A DNA stretch of 5,329 nt, taken from the NCBI GenBank assembly GCA_012727745.1, contig JAAYGJ010000194.1, forward strand, positions 1 through 5,329. Reading direction: 5' to 3'. Numbering within the stretch: position 1 is the first letter of the stretch; the number at the start of each line of letters is the position of its first letter. The notes below the pieces were generated by a model, which saw only the letters and a program-made list of their open reading frames with translations, was not told where the DNA came from and ran no database searches. Below, piece by piece: positions 4,857 through 5,329 of the stretch. The stretch is from Clostridia bacterium. GTDB lineage: Bacteria; Bacillota; DSM-521; Neomoorellales; Neomoorellaceae. A program made the position numbers and the translations under genes.

Positions 4857-5329
4857 CTAAGCGAAATTTGCTCGGGCAAAAGCAGCTATACCGCTGGCTT
4901 CACGTGGTCCTACCAGTACCTCCCAGCCGCTTAATTTTTCCAGCTTATCTTTCAGAACCGCAACTGAACCGGGTATAACAATGCGGCGATGTTTGATCTT
5001 ACTATCCAGATCCACTTTTTTCATTACCGCAGCAATTTTCTCTGCTTCAAATTTACCGTCGGCATAAGCTGTCAGCACAGAGAGGCCGTCAGTGTCAATG
5101 GACAGCAGGTAGCTAGGAATCCGGGTGCTCTCTATTTCTCCTTCTACCGAATAATAGGTCAAAGAAAAGTTGGTAGTTACATAAACAGGCGAGTCCTCAT
5201 TAACAGGGCCAATTGCATTGAGCTTTTCTTCTACCCGGATAGGTACCTGGGGGTCGGTATAGAGGTTTTGCCGCCAGGTCAATAACGGTAGCAGGTGCTC
5301 TTTGGCGGTTGTGCGCAATATTACTAAAC
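4857..5329 (-). CDS. acsC: Corrinoid iron-sulfur protein large subunit (CFeSP gamma, AcsC), C-terminal 156 residues (cut by window edge)
   Basis: The C-terminal third of the large CFeSP subunit; the frame is open through the right edge, so the N-terminal 4Fe-4S domain and most of the TIM barrel are outside. This part is the family's cobalamin-binding C-terminal domain, which cradles the cofactor that shuttles the methyl group between AcsE and acetyl-CoA synthase. Conserved stretches seen in order are TNFSLTYYSVEGEIES, IDTDGLSVLTAYADGKF, RRIVIPGSVAVLKDKLE and WEVLVGPREASGI close to the end, then ARANFA and stop. The TTG at 5318 is an internal leucine codon and not a start: the frame continues upstream as Leu-Val-Ile to the window edge. 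Sixty-seven bases separate the stop from the acsV start. The identity is clear from the C-terminal motifs and from the neighbours acsV and acsD. Confidence 0.95.
   Translation of the reverse strand, partial: LVILRTTAKEHLLPLLTWRQNLYTDPQVPIRVEEKLNAIGPVNEDSPVYVTTNFSLTYYSVEGEIESTRIPSYLLSIDTDGLSVLTAYADGKFEAEKIAAVMKKVDLDSKIKHRRIVIPGSVAVLKDKLEKLSGWEVLVGPREASGIAAFARANFA

Noticed and set aside
4790..4879. Longer N-terminus for AcsV starting at TTG 4879, with a hydrophobic stretch resembling a signal or membrane segment
   Set aside because: The stretch comes from translating the spacer and the end of acsC. There is no ribosome site, the known family is cytoplasmic, and AGAGGAG before TTG 4789 marks a better start.
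4989..5285. Plus-strand 98-codon open frame opposite acsC
   Set aside because: It is antisense to the conserved cobalamin-binding domain of AcsC and has no family features.

Overview
The window is a single, unbroken run of genes, all transcribed from the minus strand (right to left). It belongs to the acetyl-CoA synthase (acs) gene cluster of the Wood-Ljungdahl pathway. In transcription order it holds: the C-terminal part of acsC (large subunit of the corrinoid iron-sulfur protein, CFeSP), acsV (RACo, the ATP-dependent reductive activator of CFeSP), acsD (small subunit of CFeSP), acsE (methyltetrahydrofolate:CFeSP methyltransferase), hdrC, and the first 61 codons of hdrB (heterodisulfide-reductase-like subunits). 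No gene is broken, and no RNA gene, mobile element, CRISPR array or origin is visible.

The organism is almost certainly an anaerobic CO2-fixing Firmicute related to Moorella. As I recall the 262-residue Moorella thermoacetica AcsE, this AcsE has the same length and closely similar sequence, and it is clearly less like the Carboxydothermus enzyme. The order acsC-acsV-acsD-acsE-hdrC-hdrB is the one I know from M. thermoacetica. Base composition looks lower in GC (about 45% in a 60-base line counted by hand) than M. thermoacetica (about 56% genome-wide), so a relative rather than that species is likely.

Layout by position: 5329-4857 acsC (5' part outside the window); 4856-4790 spacer ending in a strong Shine-Dalgarno site; 4789-2879 acsV; 2878-2743 spacer of 136 bases with two modest stem-loops; 2742-1774 acsD; 1773-1658 spacer of 116 bases with palindromes; 1657-869 acsE; about 137 bases (868-732) of AT-rich leader with a two-codon mini-ORF; 731-180 hdrC; ATGA overlap; 183-1 hdrB, running out of the window.

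How they work together: AcsE moves the methyl group from methyl-H4folate to the cobalt of the AcsC/AcsD corrinoid protein, which delivers it to acetyl-CoA synthase (outside the window). When the cobalt is accidentally oxidised to Co(II), AcsV uses ATP to drive its reduction back to Co(I). HdrB and HdrC are electron-transfer subunits. In Moorella they form a complex with methylene-H4folate reductase (MetFV), the enzyme that makes the methyl-H4folate used by AcsE. The window therefore joins methyl-group production to methyl-group transfer. This is known biology. The less-described aspects are the spacer structures, the non-ATG starts of three genes, and the interrupted leader of hdrC.
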